A DNA stretch of 64,000 bases, from the NCBI RefSeq assembly GCF_003351025.1, contig NZ_QPCG01000002.1, forward strand, positions 868,001 through 932,000, read 5' to 3'. Of the stretch, positions 56,026 to 62,959 are shown one piece after another (the first letter of the stretch is position 1; each line of letters opens with the position of its first letter). Origin of the DNA: Mucilaginibacter endophyticus (GTDB lineage Bacteria > Bacteroidota > Bacteroidia > Sphingobacteriales > Sphingobacteriaceae). The translations under genes and the position numbers were made by a program. The notes below the pieces were generated by a model. The model was not told where the DNA came from. It made no database searches and saw only the letters and a program-made list of their open reading frames with translations.

Positions 56026-57240
56026 TCAAACAGAAAGGACAGGTTGAGGCTTAAGTTCAGTTACCATATTACCGGACAACGCTTCCGGTTTATCTTTTGG
56101 CTTCATGCCAAACAAAAAGCGGGTTAAATTATAAGGCCTTATCAGTAAATGATAAATAAGCACAGTTACAAAAAAGGTAATACCTACTGTATAAATGTAT
56201 TTAGACAGAATGCTTTCGTTTTGAACTTGTACAATATAATAAGCCACTAAAACGATAACGGTTTGGTGCAATATATAAAAGGGATATACCGCCTGGTTTA
56301 AATAACCGAGCACTTTATGACTGCGGTTAAAATAATGCTTCCCGTAACCAACCAAAGCAAGTACCCAGCCCCAGGCAATAATTGGTCTTAAAGCGGTAAA
56401 AGCATAGGAGAATGCAATATTTTGAAAAGGCCAGTTGGCATGCAATGGTTCAACGCCGTTCCAGCGCATTACTTCCCATGTCATCAGACTTAAAAAGCCA
56501 ATAGTTAAGGCAAAACGACGGTTGCGTTCAAGACTATCCATCAGTTTGGGCTGCAGGATACAGATAAAACCCGCCAGCAGAAAAAACAACCAGTAAACAA
56601 AGTAACTGCCATCATGTATCAGGTCGTTTGTTTCAGGTAAGTCCCAACTGGTAAAAGTAAACCAGAGGATTCCGGGTAGCATCAATAAATAAACCCATTT
56701 TCCGGTAGCCAAAACAGACAGCTTTTGTTTAAAGCCATCACTTTTTGGCGAGATCATCCAGGCGAACAGCGGCGCGAATATCAGATCATAAATAAAAAGA
56801 TAAGCGATAAACCAAAGGTGGTGCCAACTAAAATTTCCTTTGGGATAAGGCTGAAAACTAAATGTACTTGGATAAAAATCTAGGAATGATCCCTTGTAGC
56901 CATTGGCTAAGCGTTCCATGTAGATCTGCGGCGGCACAATGATGAACATGCCCACCAAAAGCGGAATAAAAAGCCGGCGGAAGCGCAAGCCGATAAAACT
57001 GAGTGTAGAACGCCGCTGCATCATGTAGTAACTCACGGTACCTGAAATAAAAAAGAGCAGCGGCATGCGAAAAAGGTGCAAAAAATGATTTGATTCCATC
57101 ATCAGGTTGCTGGTTTCGTGGTTTTTAATATGCCAGCCATCTTCAGCAACAAAAGGCATTGCCGAATGAAAAAATAACACCCCCAATATTGACAGGATCC
57201 TCAACCAATCGAGGTAAGTTTGACGTTGCGTGGTTTCCAT
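56026..57240 (-). CDS. Acyltransferase 3 family membrane protein
   Basis: 404 residues from ATG 57240 (METTQRQTYLDWLRIL). An upstream in-frame ATG at 57339 would extend it through a likely operator and is rejected. The family motif DWLRILSILGVLFFHSAMPF and 10 membrane segments indicate an OafA/MdoC-type enzyme that adds acyl groups to envelope glycans. It is 18 nt from the kinase gene and likely the operon head. Confidence 0.85.
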   Translation of the reverse strand: METTQRQTYLDWLRILSILGVLFFHSAMPFVAEDGWHIKNHETSNLMMESNHFLHLFRMPLLFFISGTVSYYMMQRRSTLSFIGLRFRRLFIPLLVGMFIIVPPQIYMERLANGYKGSFLDFYPSTFSFQPYPKGNFSWHHLWFIAYLFIYDLIFAPLFAWMISPKSDGFKQKLSVLATGKWVYLLMLPGILWFTFTSWDLPETNDLIHDGSYFVYWLFFLLAGFICILQPKLMDSLERNRRFALTIGFLSLMTWEVMRWNGVEPLHANWPFQNIAFSYAFTALRPIIAWGWVLALVGYGKHYFNRSHKVLGYLNQAVYPFYILHQTVIVLVAYYIVQVQNESILSKYIYTVGITFFVTVLIYHLLIRPYNLTRFLFGMKPKDKPEALSGNMVTELKPQPVLSV

Positions 57241-57291
57241 AATTTCTTCTTTTTTATCAAAAGAAACCATCCCGCTCCACCCGGTAAAATT

Positions 57292-57327
57292 ACTTTGACC
57301 AACGGTAAAAAACCTTTGACCATTGGT
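57292..57327 (-). promoter_or_regulatory. LytTR-type direct repeat operator
   Basis: TTTGACCAACGGT (57294-57306) and TTTGACCATTGGT (57315-57327) are 21 bp apart. On the minus strand the first contains ACCGTTGGT, which fits the LytTR consensus [TA][AC][CA]GTTN[AG][TG]; the second is degenerate. The spacing is about two helical turns, as expected for LytTR dimers. It lies 52-87 nt upstream of the acyltransferase ATG, so operon autoregulation is likely. Confidence 0.6.
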
Positions 57328-57343
57328 TGAAAACCCCACCCAA

Positions 57344-57361
57344 CCCTCCCCTTGGGGAGGG
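57344..57361. terminator. Perfect GC-rich palindrome
   Basis: CCCTCCCC-TT-GGGGAGGG is a perfect 8-bp inverted repeat in the 462-bp gap upstream of the acyltransferase operon and downstream of dinB. It may be a short terminator or a fragment of a repeat family; no T-run follows on either strand. Confidence 0.35.
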
Positions 57362-57393
57362 CTTAAGAAAAAATTCGATTACCTAATTCCCGC

Positions 57394-57532
57394 TGTCATT
57401 TCGACGAACACGCGAGGGACAGTGCGATAGCGTGAGGAGAAATCTTATACGCTATACTCAGCGGCTTGCTTGGCGTATAAGATTTCTCTTTCGCCCCTAC
57501 GCTAAAGCTCCACCAGCTCATTCGAAATGACA
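57394..57532. repeat. Extragenic palindrome, family C
   Basis: The ends TGTCATTTCGA and TTCGAAATGACA are inverted, and the inner 16-bp arms GAGAAATCTTATACGC (57437-57452) and its exact complement (57473-57488) form a long cruciform-like structure. It lies in the gap between dinB and the acyltransferase operon. Such elements are typical of REP families in Bacteroidota. Nothing else was identified in 57241-57702. Confidence 0.75.
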
Positions 57533-57702
57533 AGTTTTTTTGCCCTCTCCAAGAGACACTGAGCAGACAAAAACATTTCCCACGGCGGTCAGAGGCCGCT
57601 CGATAGTTGCCACTCGGCTGGAGCCGAGCGGCGGCTGAGGATTTTAGTTTTTATAAACACACATGTATCAGCGTAATCAACGCAATCAAAAATAATCAAC
57701 GG

Positions 57703-58887
57703 TCAGCCCCGCATAAACGGATTAAAATTCCTTGTGCCAATTTCCATCCCTGCGGCACGGCAGACGGTTTTATCCCCAAATTTAAAATTGATCTGATCCA
57801 TGGCCTGGTAAAGTTTAATGCGTTCTTCGTTATCTTCAAACAGGTTGATCTGATAGCTGCCGGTACAGAGATCGCTTAAGCGCACACCTATCAACCTGAT
57901 TGGCCGATGCTGGTCCCAGGCCATTTTCAGCAAATTCTTAACGCCGGGGATCAGGATATGCTCTGCCGCAGTAAGTGCTATTTTCTGTTGCTGCGTGTGC
58001 GTTTCAAAATTACCATAACGTAACTTGATAGCCAGACATGATGAAAGCTTATTCTCCCGCCGCAATTTGGAAGACAGCTCTTCGGTCATGGATACCAGCG
58101 TAGTTTCAAGTGTACGGGGATCAGATACATTGGTATGAAAAGTATGTTCTGTGCTAATGGATTTCCTATCGGAATGAGATACGATTTCGCTATGATCTAT
58201 ACCATTGGCTTTTTCCCAAAGCGAATGACCGTACTTGCCGAAAATTGTTTCCAAAAAACGGATATTGGTACGCTGCAGATCGCCGATTTTCTCAATGCCG
58301 TACTGATATAACTTATTCCGGGTGCTCTCGCCCAGGCCAGGTATTTTTCCAATGTTTAGCGGAGCCAGAAACTTCATTTCATCTCCATGTTTTACAAACA
58401 TTTGTCCGTTGGGCTTAGCCTGGTTTGTAGCCATTTTAGCTATGGTTTTGCCCGATGCCATGCCGAAAGAGATGGGCAAGCCAGTTTCTTTAATGATCTT
58501 CTGTCTCAGCTTCGTAGCTTCGTAGTAGCAGTCAAAAAAACGATCCATGCCGGTATAATCGATATAAAACTCATCAACCGATGTTTTTTGATATAAAGGA
58601 ACGGTATCATGAATGATCTGTGTAACCTCGCGTGAAGCTTCTCCATAGCGCCCGTGCGAACCCCTAATGAGGATGGCATGCGGACACAGCTTAAGAGCCT
58701 GCTTAGTTGGCATAGCCGAATGCACTCCAAAAGCCCTCGCCTCATAACTGCATGAAGCCACTACTCCCCTTTCGGGCGAACCTCCAATAATCACTGGTTT
58801 GCCAATCAATTCCGGATGAAACTTCCGCTCCACCGAAACGAAGAACGAATCAAGGTCGATATGAACGATATAACGTTTAGCTTCCAC
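57703..58887 (-). CDS. dinB: DNA polymerase IV (translesion, Y-family)
   Basis: 394 residues from a GTG at 58887 (MEAKRYIVHIDLDSFF), the usual DinB start; an ATG at 58935 would add 16 hydrophobic residues with no homologue. Catalytic residues lie in IDLDSF, and SVDEFYIDYTG supplies the second acidic pair. SCSYEARAFGV is the nucleotide-binding signature. It carries out error-prone synthesis past lesions in the cytoplasm. It is divergent from the 2H phosphoesterase gene with 75 bp between them. Confidence 0.93.
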   Translation of the reverse strand: MEAKRYIVHIDLDSFFVSVERKFHPELIGKPVIIGGSPERGVVASCSYEARAFGVHSAMPTKQALKLCPHAILIRGSHGRYGEASREVTQIIHDTVPLYQKTSVDEFYIDYTGMDRFFDCYYEATKLRQKIIKETGLPISFGMASGKTIAKMATNQAKPNGQMFVKHGDEMKFLAPLNIGKIPGLGESTRNKLYQYGIEKIGDLQRTNIRFLETIFGKYGHSLWEKANGIDHSEIVSHSDRKSISTEHTFHTNVSDPRTLETTLVSMTEELSSKLRRENKLSSCLAIKLRYGNFETHTQQQKIALTAAEHILIPGVKNLLKMAWDQHRPIRLIGVRLSDLCTGSYQINLFEDNEERIKLYQAMDQINFKFGDKTVCRAAGMEIGTRNFNPFMRG

Positions 58888-58962
58888 ACAACAAAAATGA
58901 AAATAAATTTGATATTTTGCTAATTTTTTTAGCAATTTTGAATTAAAGAAATTGTTAGCCAG

Positions 58963-59583
58963 ATGACTATATATGAAGACTACCTGATGTTATTGTCGCC
59001 GCCCGAAACGGTGAAGCATGAGATTGCACGCTACAAAAAAGCATCGGCAAGGCTTATCGGCAATTATAAAAGTATGGATTCGCCGGCTCATATATCTATC
59101 CAGCATTTGGAAAGACAAAAGCCTTTTATGGCCGATAAAAACCTGGAGTTGATGGAGCAGGCACTCAATATTTTGCCACCAGTATTGTTGCACCTGGATG
59201 GGTTTTATCATTTCACCCACCTGCACAACCGCATGACTATTTATGCCAGCATCCGTGCTACACCTGCTACAGATGAATGGTTTAACACATTAAAGAAGAA
59301 GCTGCGCATCAAAAAGAATATCATCCCACACATAACTGTAGTGCGTGATATCCCCGAAAAGGATTTTGATGCACTTTGGCCTCATTTCAGGCATAAAAAG
59401 CTGCTTGAGCCATTTTGGGTAAAAGAGCTTACCATATTAAAACGCGATACGCTTGATGCCTTTGCCAAATGGGATAGGTTTAAAGTGTTCGAATTTAAAA
59501 ACATGACCGGCCCGGGTTATACCCGTGATGAACTGGAACTGCTCAAAGCCAGCGATCCTGATCAAATCAATTTGTTCAATTAA
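58963..59583 (+). CDS. 2H phosphoesterase-family protein, copy 1
   Basis: 206 residues with two HxS/Tx motifs: HISI (His43) and HITV (His123), the hallmark of the 2H superfamily (LigT/2'-5' RNA ligase and cyclic phosphodiesterases). These enzymes act on 2',3'-cyclic phosphates or 2'-5' bonds in RNA or nucleotides. Substrate unknown. A second family member follows after 12 nt. A TAAATTTG box at 58904-58911 may be its promoter. Confidence 0.8.
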   Translation: MTIYEDYLMLLSPPETVKHEIARYKKASARLIGNYKSMDSPAHISIQHLERQKPFMADKNLELMEQALNILPPVLLHLDGFYHFTHLHNRMTIYASIRATPATDEWFNTLKKKLRIKKNIIPHITVVRDIPEKDFDALWPHFRHKKLLEPFWVKELTILKRDTLDAFAKWDRFKVFEFKNMTGPGYTRDELELLKASDPDQINLFN

Positions 59584-59595
59584 AATTTAATAATC

Positions 59596-60225
59596 ATGGA
59601 CTACGCATTTTATCATTTTATCCTTCCGATACCAGATCATGTCGATTTCATGATCCGTAAATTAAAAAGCGAATCAAAGCGCCTTATTGGCAACTACCCA
59701 AGCATGCATGCCAGGGCGCATATCACCATAAATAATTATCCGCGCAAACCGTTGGATGTAGACGTTCAGGGTTTCTCTTTCCTGAGCCGGAAACTTGGCC
59801 TGCTGCCATCCGTTGTTTTTGAGATAGACGGGTTTGATTGTTTCAATGAAGGTAACAATTACAATAAAACCATTTTTGCAAAGCTCAAACTGTCGGAACA
59901 AAACCAATATTGGCTTAAATTACTCAAGGATATAGTTGGTGATAGCAGTACTATACCTCATATCACCGTGGCAAGGGCTATAACGCCAGAACAATTTGAA
60001 AGGCTTTGGCCCTATTTTCAAAAGAGAGAAATGAAGGTAAAATTTGTTGTCGACCGGCTTACTATTTTGAAAAATTTACTGTTGGATATCGATCAGCATG
60101 CCAAAACTTACCGAGAGTTTGAGTTTCGGGGTGGCGAAAATGAGCTAACAAGGCTTGATAATCTTGCTTCAACAAGGCAATTTAAAAATTATCCCTCTAT
60201 AAATCAACAGATAAGCCTTTTTTAA
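59596..60225 (+). CDS. 2H phosphoesterase-family protein, copy 2
   Basis: 209 residues paralogous to the preceding gene: HITI (His42) and HITV (His122), with similar layout (LIGNYPSMHARAHITI; DRLTILKNLLLDIDQHAKTY). Sequence identity is moderate, so the duplication is old. Probably cotranscribed with copy 1. Confidence 0.8.
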   Translation: MDYAFYHFILPIPDHVDFMIRKLKSESKRLIGNYPSMHARAHITINNYPRKPLDVDVQGFSFLSRKLGLLPSVVFEIDGFDCFNEGNNYNKTIFAKLKLSEQNQYWLKLLKDIVGDSSTIPHITVARAITPEQFERLWPYFQKREMKVKFVVDRLTILKNLLLDIDQHAKTYREFEFRGGENELTRLDNLASTRQFKNYPSINQQISLF

Positions 60226-60256
60226 CATTTTCTTAATCATAAATGCTACCTTTTTC

Positions 60257-60264
60257 TATATTTG
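60257..60264 (+). promoter_or_regulatory. -7 box of the SRP RNA promoter
   Basis: TATATTTG matches TAnnTTTG and ends 5 bp before the first base of the SRP RNA helix, the spacing expected for a transcript start. Confidence 0.6.
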
Positions 60265-60268
60265 CGCC

Positions 60269-60366
60269 GGGGTAAGTCTTTTACGGCCAGCTCCTCTTGA
60301 ACTCCCCCAGGGTGGGAACACAGCAAGGGTAGAGAGTTGAGCGGCGCGATAAAAGTAGCTTACCCT
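60269..60366 (+). ncRNA. ffs: Signal recognition particle RNA, small bacterial type
   Basis: About 97 nt. The closing stem GGGTAAG/CTTACCC pairs 60270-60276 with 60359-60365. The apical part CCCCAGGGTGGGAACACAG has a GGGA tetraloop and the conserved CCAGG and AGCA that bind Ffh, as in domain IV. A run of T follows at once, acting as terminator. It lies between the 2H genes and ypdA. Confidence 0.85.
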
Positions 60367-60453
60367 TTTTTTATTTTCTTATTTTTGCCGCACTGGCAAA
60401 ATGCCAGAACCTGCACCGGTTCATGATTTCTTTAATTTCTTAACTGTACATAA

Positions 60454-61410
60454 ATGCTCGATATACTCATTATTGGCGGTGGTCCTATTGGTTTGGCTTG
60501 CGGACTTGCGGCACAAAAATCCGGTTTAAGTTTTGTTATCATTGAAAAGGGTACTCTTGTAAACTCATTGTACAACTACCCTTCAACCATGACTTTTTTT
60601 TCCACCTCAGAGAAACTGGAAATTGGCGGGGTGCCTTTTGTTACCACCCATACCAAACCTAACCGCGCCGATGCACTGGAATATTACCGCCGGGTAGCCT
60701 TGTCCAACAATTTACCTATTCATCTTTTCGAGGAAGTTACCGGGGTAAAACCCGAAGATGGCCATTATATGATCACCACAAAAAAGGACATCTATCGTGC
60801 AAAAAAAGTGATCTTATCAACCGGATTTTATGATATAGCAGTTAACCTTGATATCCCCGGCGAAGATCTGCCCAAAGTAAAACACTACTACCAGGATCCA
60901 CATTATTACACCCTGCAAAAAGTAGTGGTTGTGGGCTCAAGCAATTCGGCCATCGACGTCGCGCTCGAAACTTACCGTAAAGGAGCCGATGTTACGCTGG
61001 TGATACGCGATAGCGAAGTAAGCCACAGGGTTAAATATTGGGTAAGGCCCGATATCATTAACCGCATAAAAGAAGGCAGCATCAAAGCTTATTTTAATTC
61101 TAATTTGGAAGCCGTTCGTGAAACCGAGGTAGATATCAAAACTCCCGATGGACTCATTACTATACCCAATGATTTTGTAATGGCGATGACGGGCTACAAA
61201 CCCAATTTTGAGTTTTTGAAAAAGCTTGGGATCATCCTTTCTGAGGATAAATTTATCCCTCAGTACAACCCCGAAACCATGGAAACAAATATGCCGGGAT
61301 TATACCTTGCCGGAGTGGTTTGCGGCGGTCTGGATACCCACCTTTGGTTCATTGAAAACTCACGCATCCACGCGGATATGATTATCACGGATATTATGGC
61401 TGGGAGGTGA
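60454..61410 (+). CDS. ypdA: Putative bacillithiol disulfide reductase YpdA
   Basis: 318 residues. FAD-binding IIGGGPIGLACGLAAQKSG at the start, NADPH-binding VVVGSSNSAIDVALE in the middle, and C-terminal GLYLAGVVCGGLDTHLWFIENSR. These match YpdA (Bdr), a flavoprotein that reduces bacillithiol disulfide without a CxxC. Bacillithiol is made by many Bacteroidota. The stop codon overlaps the first bases of a palindromic repeat. Confidence 0.87.
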   Translation: MLDILIIGGGPIGLACGLAAQKSGLSFVIIEKGTLVNSLYNYPSTMTFFSTSEKLEIGGVPFVTTHTKPNRADALEYYRRVALSNNLPIHLFEEVTGVKPEDGHYMITTKKDIYRAKKVILSTGFYDIAVNLDIPGEDLPKVKHYYQDPHYYTLQKVVVVGSSNSAIDVALETYRKGADVTLVIRDSEVSHRVKYWVRPDIINRIKEGSIKAYFNSNLEAVRETEVDIKTPDGLITIPNDFVMAMTGYKPNFEFLKKLGIILSEDKFIPQYNPETMETNMPGLYLAGVVCGGLDTHLWFIENSRIHADMIITDIMAGR

Positions 61411-61510
61411 ATGGTTGATTAAGTTGATTGAGTGAATAGTTATTGCTGTAAATCTGTAAGTTATCACAATAAACCAACCACTCACTCAATCAACTTAATC
61501 AACCACTCAC
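61407..61510. repeat. Extragenic palindrome, family A copy 2
   Basis: 35-bp arms (61407-61441 and 61476-61510) match at 32 positions, core word GGTTGATTAAGTTGATTGAG. The left arm supplies the TGA stop of ypdA, so insertion or growth of the element reached into the gene end. The related copy is at 45533-45709. It could also act as terminator for ypdA. Confidence 0.8.
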
Positions 61511-61537
61511 CCAACCTGAAATAATGACATTTTTTTC

Positions 61538-61568
61538 TTGGATAAATAAAATTTTATAGCCTATTTTG
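61538..61568 (+). promoter_or_regulatory. Promoter candidate of the arginine operon
   Basis: TTG (61538-61540), 21 bp, TATTTTG (61562-61568). It fits the Bacteroidota -33/-7 layout with the -7 box one base short of TAnnTTTG. It would give a leader of about 270 nt before the acetyltransferase gene. Confidence 0.5.
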
Positions 61569-61603
61569 CAGCGAAATTAAAAACACAGTAATTCAATAAA
61601 AAA

Positions 61604-61729
61604 ATGAATATACCAAGCTTAAATAAGCCCGCTACAAGAGCAAGTTTTGCTCCGGTTGCTGCTGCCTTGGGTTCAACTGTTTTTTTAAACTGCCCTCTCC
61701 GACGAAGGACCTACATGCCGCGGGCTTGA
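61604..61729 (+). CDS. Candidate Arg-rich leader peptide of the arginine operon
   Basis: 41 residues ending NCPLRRRTYMPRA, with three consecutive Arg codons (CGA CGA AGG) and a final CGG. It lies inside the leader of an arginine operon. AAGCCCGC (61625-61632) near its start is exactly complementary to GCGGGCTT (61720-61727) overlapping its stop, and a T-tailed hairpin follows at 61753-61778. The layout suggests ribosome-stalling attenuation; translation is not shown. Confidence 0.4.
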   Translation: MNIPSLNKPATRASFAPVAAALGSTVFLNCPLRRRTYMPRA

Positions 61730-61752
61730 ATTAATTTCTCCTCTGCCCACAC

Positions 61753-61778
61753 AAAAAGAGTTTTTTAAACTTCTTTTT
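61753..61778 (+). terminator. Attenuator-like hairpin in arg leader
   Basis: AAAAAGAGTT and AACTTCTTTTT form an imperfect A/T-rich stem ending in a T-run, 24 bp after the leader-peptide stop and 67 bp before the acetyltransferase ATG. A second small hairpin, GGCTTT-AA-AAAGCC, lies close to that ATG. Confidence 0.4.
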
Positions 61779-61844
61779 AAGAAAACCATCTAATTATTTA
61801 AGGCTTTAAAAAGCCGATTAATTTCACGGTAATTATCTATTTAA

Positions 61845-62489
61845 ATGACAATACAAGATTTTGATATTCAGGTTGCTACTGCACAGCACGTAGACTATGC
61901 TACCATGATATGCGATGAAATGGCCGAATCGGCCAAAGCTCGCGGAACCGGTATAGCTACACGCTCGCCCGAATATGTTGCTAATAAAATGCTGGAAGGC
62001 AAAGCTGTTATAGCTCTTCATAAAGATGGCACCTGGGCCGGTTTCTGCTATATTGAAACCTGGAGCCATGGCGACTTTGTTGCCAACTCAGGTCTTATAG
62101 TTAATCCACAATTTCGTAAAGCGGGATTGGCTAAAGCTATTAAACACCGCATTTTCCAGTTATCGCGTACCAAATATCCTGATGCCAAAATATTCGGCTT
62201 AACAACAGGTTTAGCGGTAATGAAGATCAACTCGGAACTTGGCTATGAACCGGTAACCTACTCTGAACTTACCCAGGACGAAAACTTTTGGGCGGGCTGC
62301 AAAAGCTGCGTCAACTTTGACATTTTAACAAGTAAAGGCCGCAAAAACTGCATGTGCACCGCCATGCTTTTTGATCCAGCCGAAAAACAAAAGGAATACG
62401 AAGAAAAGATGCAACGGATCACCCATAAGGCAACATTGCTTGAGCGCATTGAGAACGCGATAAAGAAACGTATAAAACACGATGTTTAG
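61845..62489 (+). CDS. GNAT acetyltransferase, possible N-acetylglutamate synthase of the arg operon
   Basis: 214 residues with a GNAT core: LIVNPQFRKAGLAKAIKHR (acetyl-CoA pyrophosphate loop) and TGLAVMKINSELGYEPV. After the core comes a Cys pair set (GCKSC ... NCMC) that may bind a metal, and a basic C-terminal helix. Position directly before argG suggests it makes the N-acetylated precursor for arginine synthesis, as proposed for related genes in Bacteroidota; this is inferred from context. Confidence 0.75.
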   Translation: MTIQDFDIQVATAQHVDYATMICDEMAESAKARGTGIATRSPEYVANKMLEGKAVIALHKDGTWAGFCYIETWSHGDFVANSGLIVNPQFRKAGLAKAIKHRIFQLSRTKYPDAKIFGLTTGLAVMKINSELGYEPVTYSELTQDENFWAGCKSCVNFDILTSKGRKNCMCTAMLFDPAEKQKEYEEKMQRITHKATLLERIENAIKKRIKHDV

Positions 62490-62506
62490 GGTTTAGGTGA
62501 AAGGTC

Positions 62507-62527
62507 AAAGGCGAAAGGTTAAAGGTA
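62507..62527 (+). repeat. Left arm of 21-bp perfect inverted repeat flanking the four-helix gene
   Basis: AAAGGCGAAAGGTTAAAGGT plus one A, exactly complementary to 62928-62948. The arm is built of AAAGG words and begins 18 bp after the acetyltransferase stop codon. Confidence 0.85.
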
Positions 62528-62538
62528 GCTGCATCATA

Positions 62539-62901
62539 ATGAGAGATTATAAAAAACTTGATGTTTGGAAAAAGGCACACTTGCTCACAAAGCAAGTATA
62601 TGCTGAAATATTGCCCATAATGCCCCGTGAAGAACAATTTGCCTTAACCAATCAACTACGTCGGTCCACTTATTCTATCCCTTTGAATATAGTTGAGGGA
62701 TGTGGTAAAAATACTGATAAAGATTTCACCCATTACCTGGATAACGCGTTGGGGTCTGCACACGAAGTAGAATATACTGTTTATCTGATTTATGATCTGG
62801 GATTTATTCCAACTGAAATCTACGAAAAAACAAACACCTCGATTAACGAAGTAAAAGCGATGTTAATTGGGTTTATTAAATTTTTGAGAAGCGATAATTA
62901 A
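62539..62901 (+). CDS. Four-helix-bundle protein (23S rRNA intervening-sequence protein family)
   Basis: 120 residues from ATG 62539 (MRDYKKLDVWKKAHLL), the standard family start; the upstream ATG at 62497 would only translate the inverted repeat. LTNQLRRSTYSIPLNIVEGCGKNTDKDFTHYLDNALGSAHEVEYTVYLIYDLG is typical of the S23/IVP four-helix family, whose function is unknown. The gene sits between flanking inverted repeats, inside an arginine operon, so it looks like an inserted mobile or repeat-carried gene. Confidence 0.9.
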   Translation: MRDYKKLDVWKKAHLLTKQVYAEILPIMPREEQFALTNQLRRSTYSIPLNIVEGCGKNTDKDFTHYLDNALGSAHEVEYTVYLIYDLGFIPTEIYEKTNTSINEVKAMLIGFIKFLRSDN

Positions 62902-62927
62902 TATAAAACGTACAAGGCGAAACCTTT

Positions 62928-62948
62928 TACCTTTAACCTTTCGCCTTT
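62928..62948 (-). repeat. Right arm of 21-bp perfect inverted repeat
   Basis: Exact reverse complement of 62507-62527, ending 12 bp before the argG start codon. Confidence 0.85.
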
Positions 62949-62959
62949 AACCTTAAAAA

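Noticed and set aside
57241..57339. N-terminal extension of the acyltransferase
   Set aside because: It runs through the LytTR-like direct repeat and has no family counterpart; ATG 57240 gives the normal start.
57607..57879. Plus-strand open frame overlapping dinB 3' end
   Set aside because: It is antisense to dinB and lacks any domain signature.
61604..61844. Known riboswitch class before the acetyltransferase
   Set aside because: I could not match SAM, TPP, cobalamin or other core sequences by eye; recorded only as a structured leader.
62497..62538. N-terminal extension of the four-helix protein
   Set aside because: It translates the inverted repeat arm; the family begins at the MRDYKKL start.
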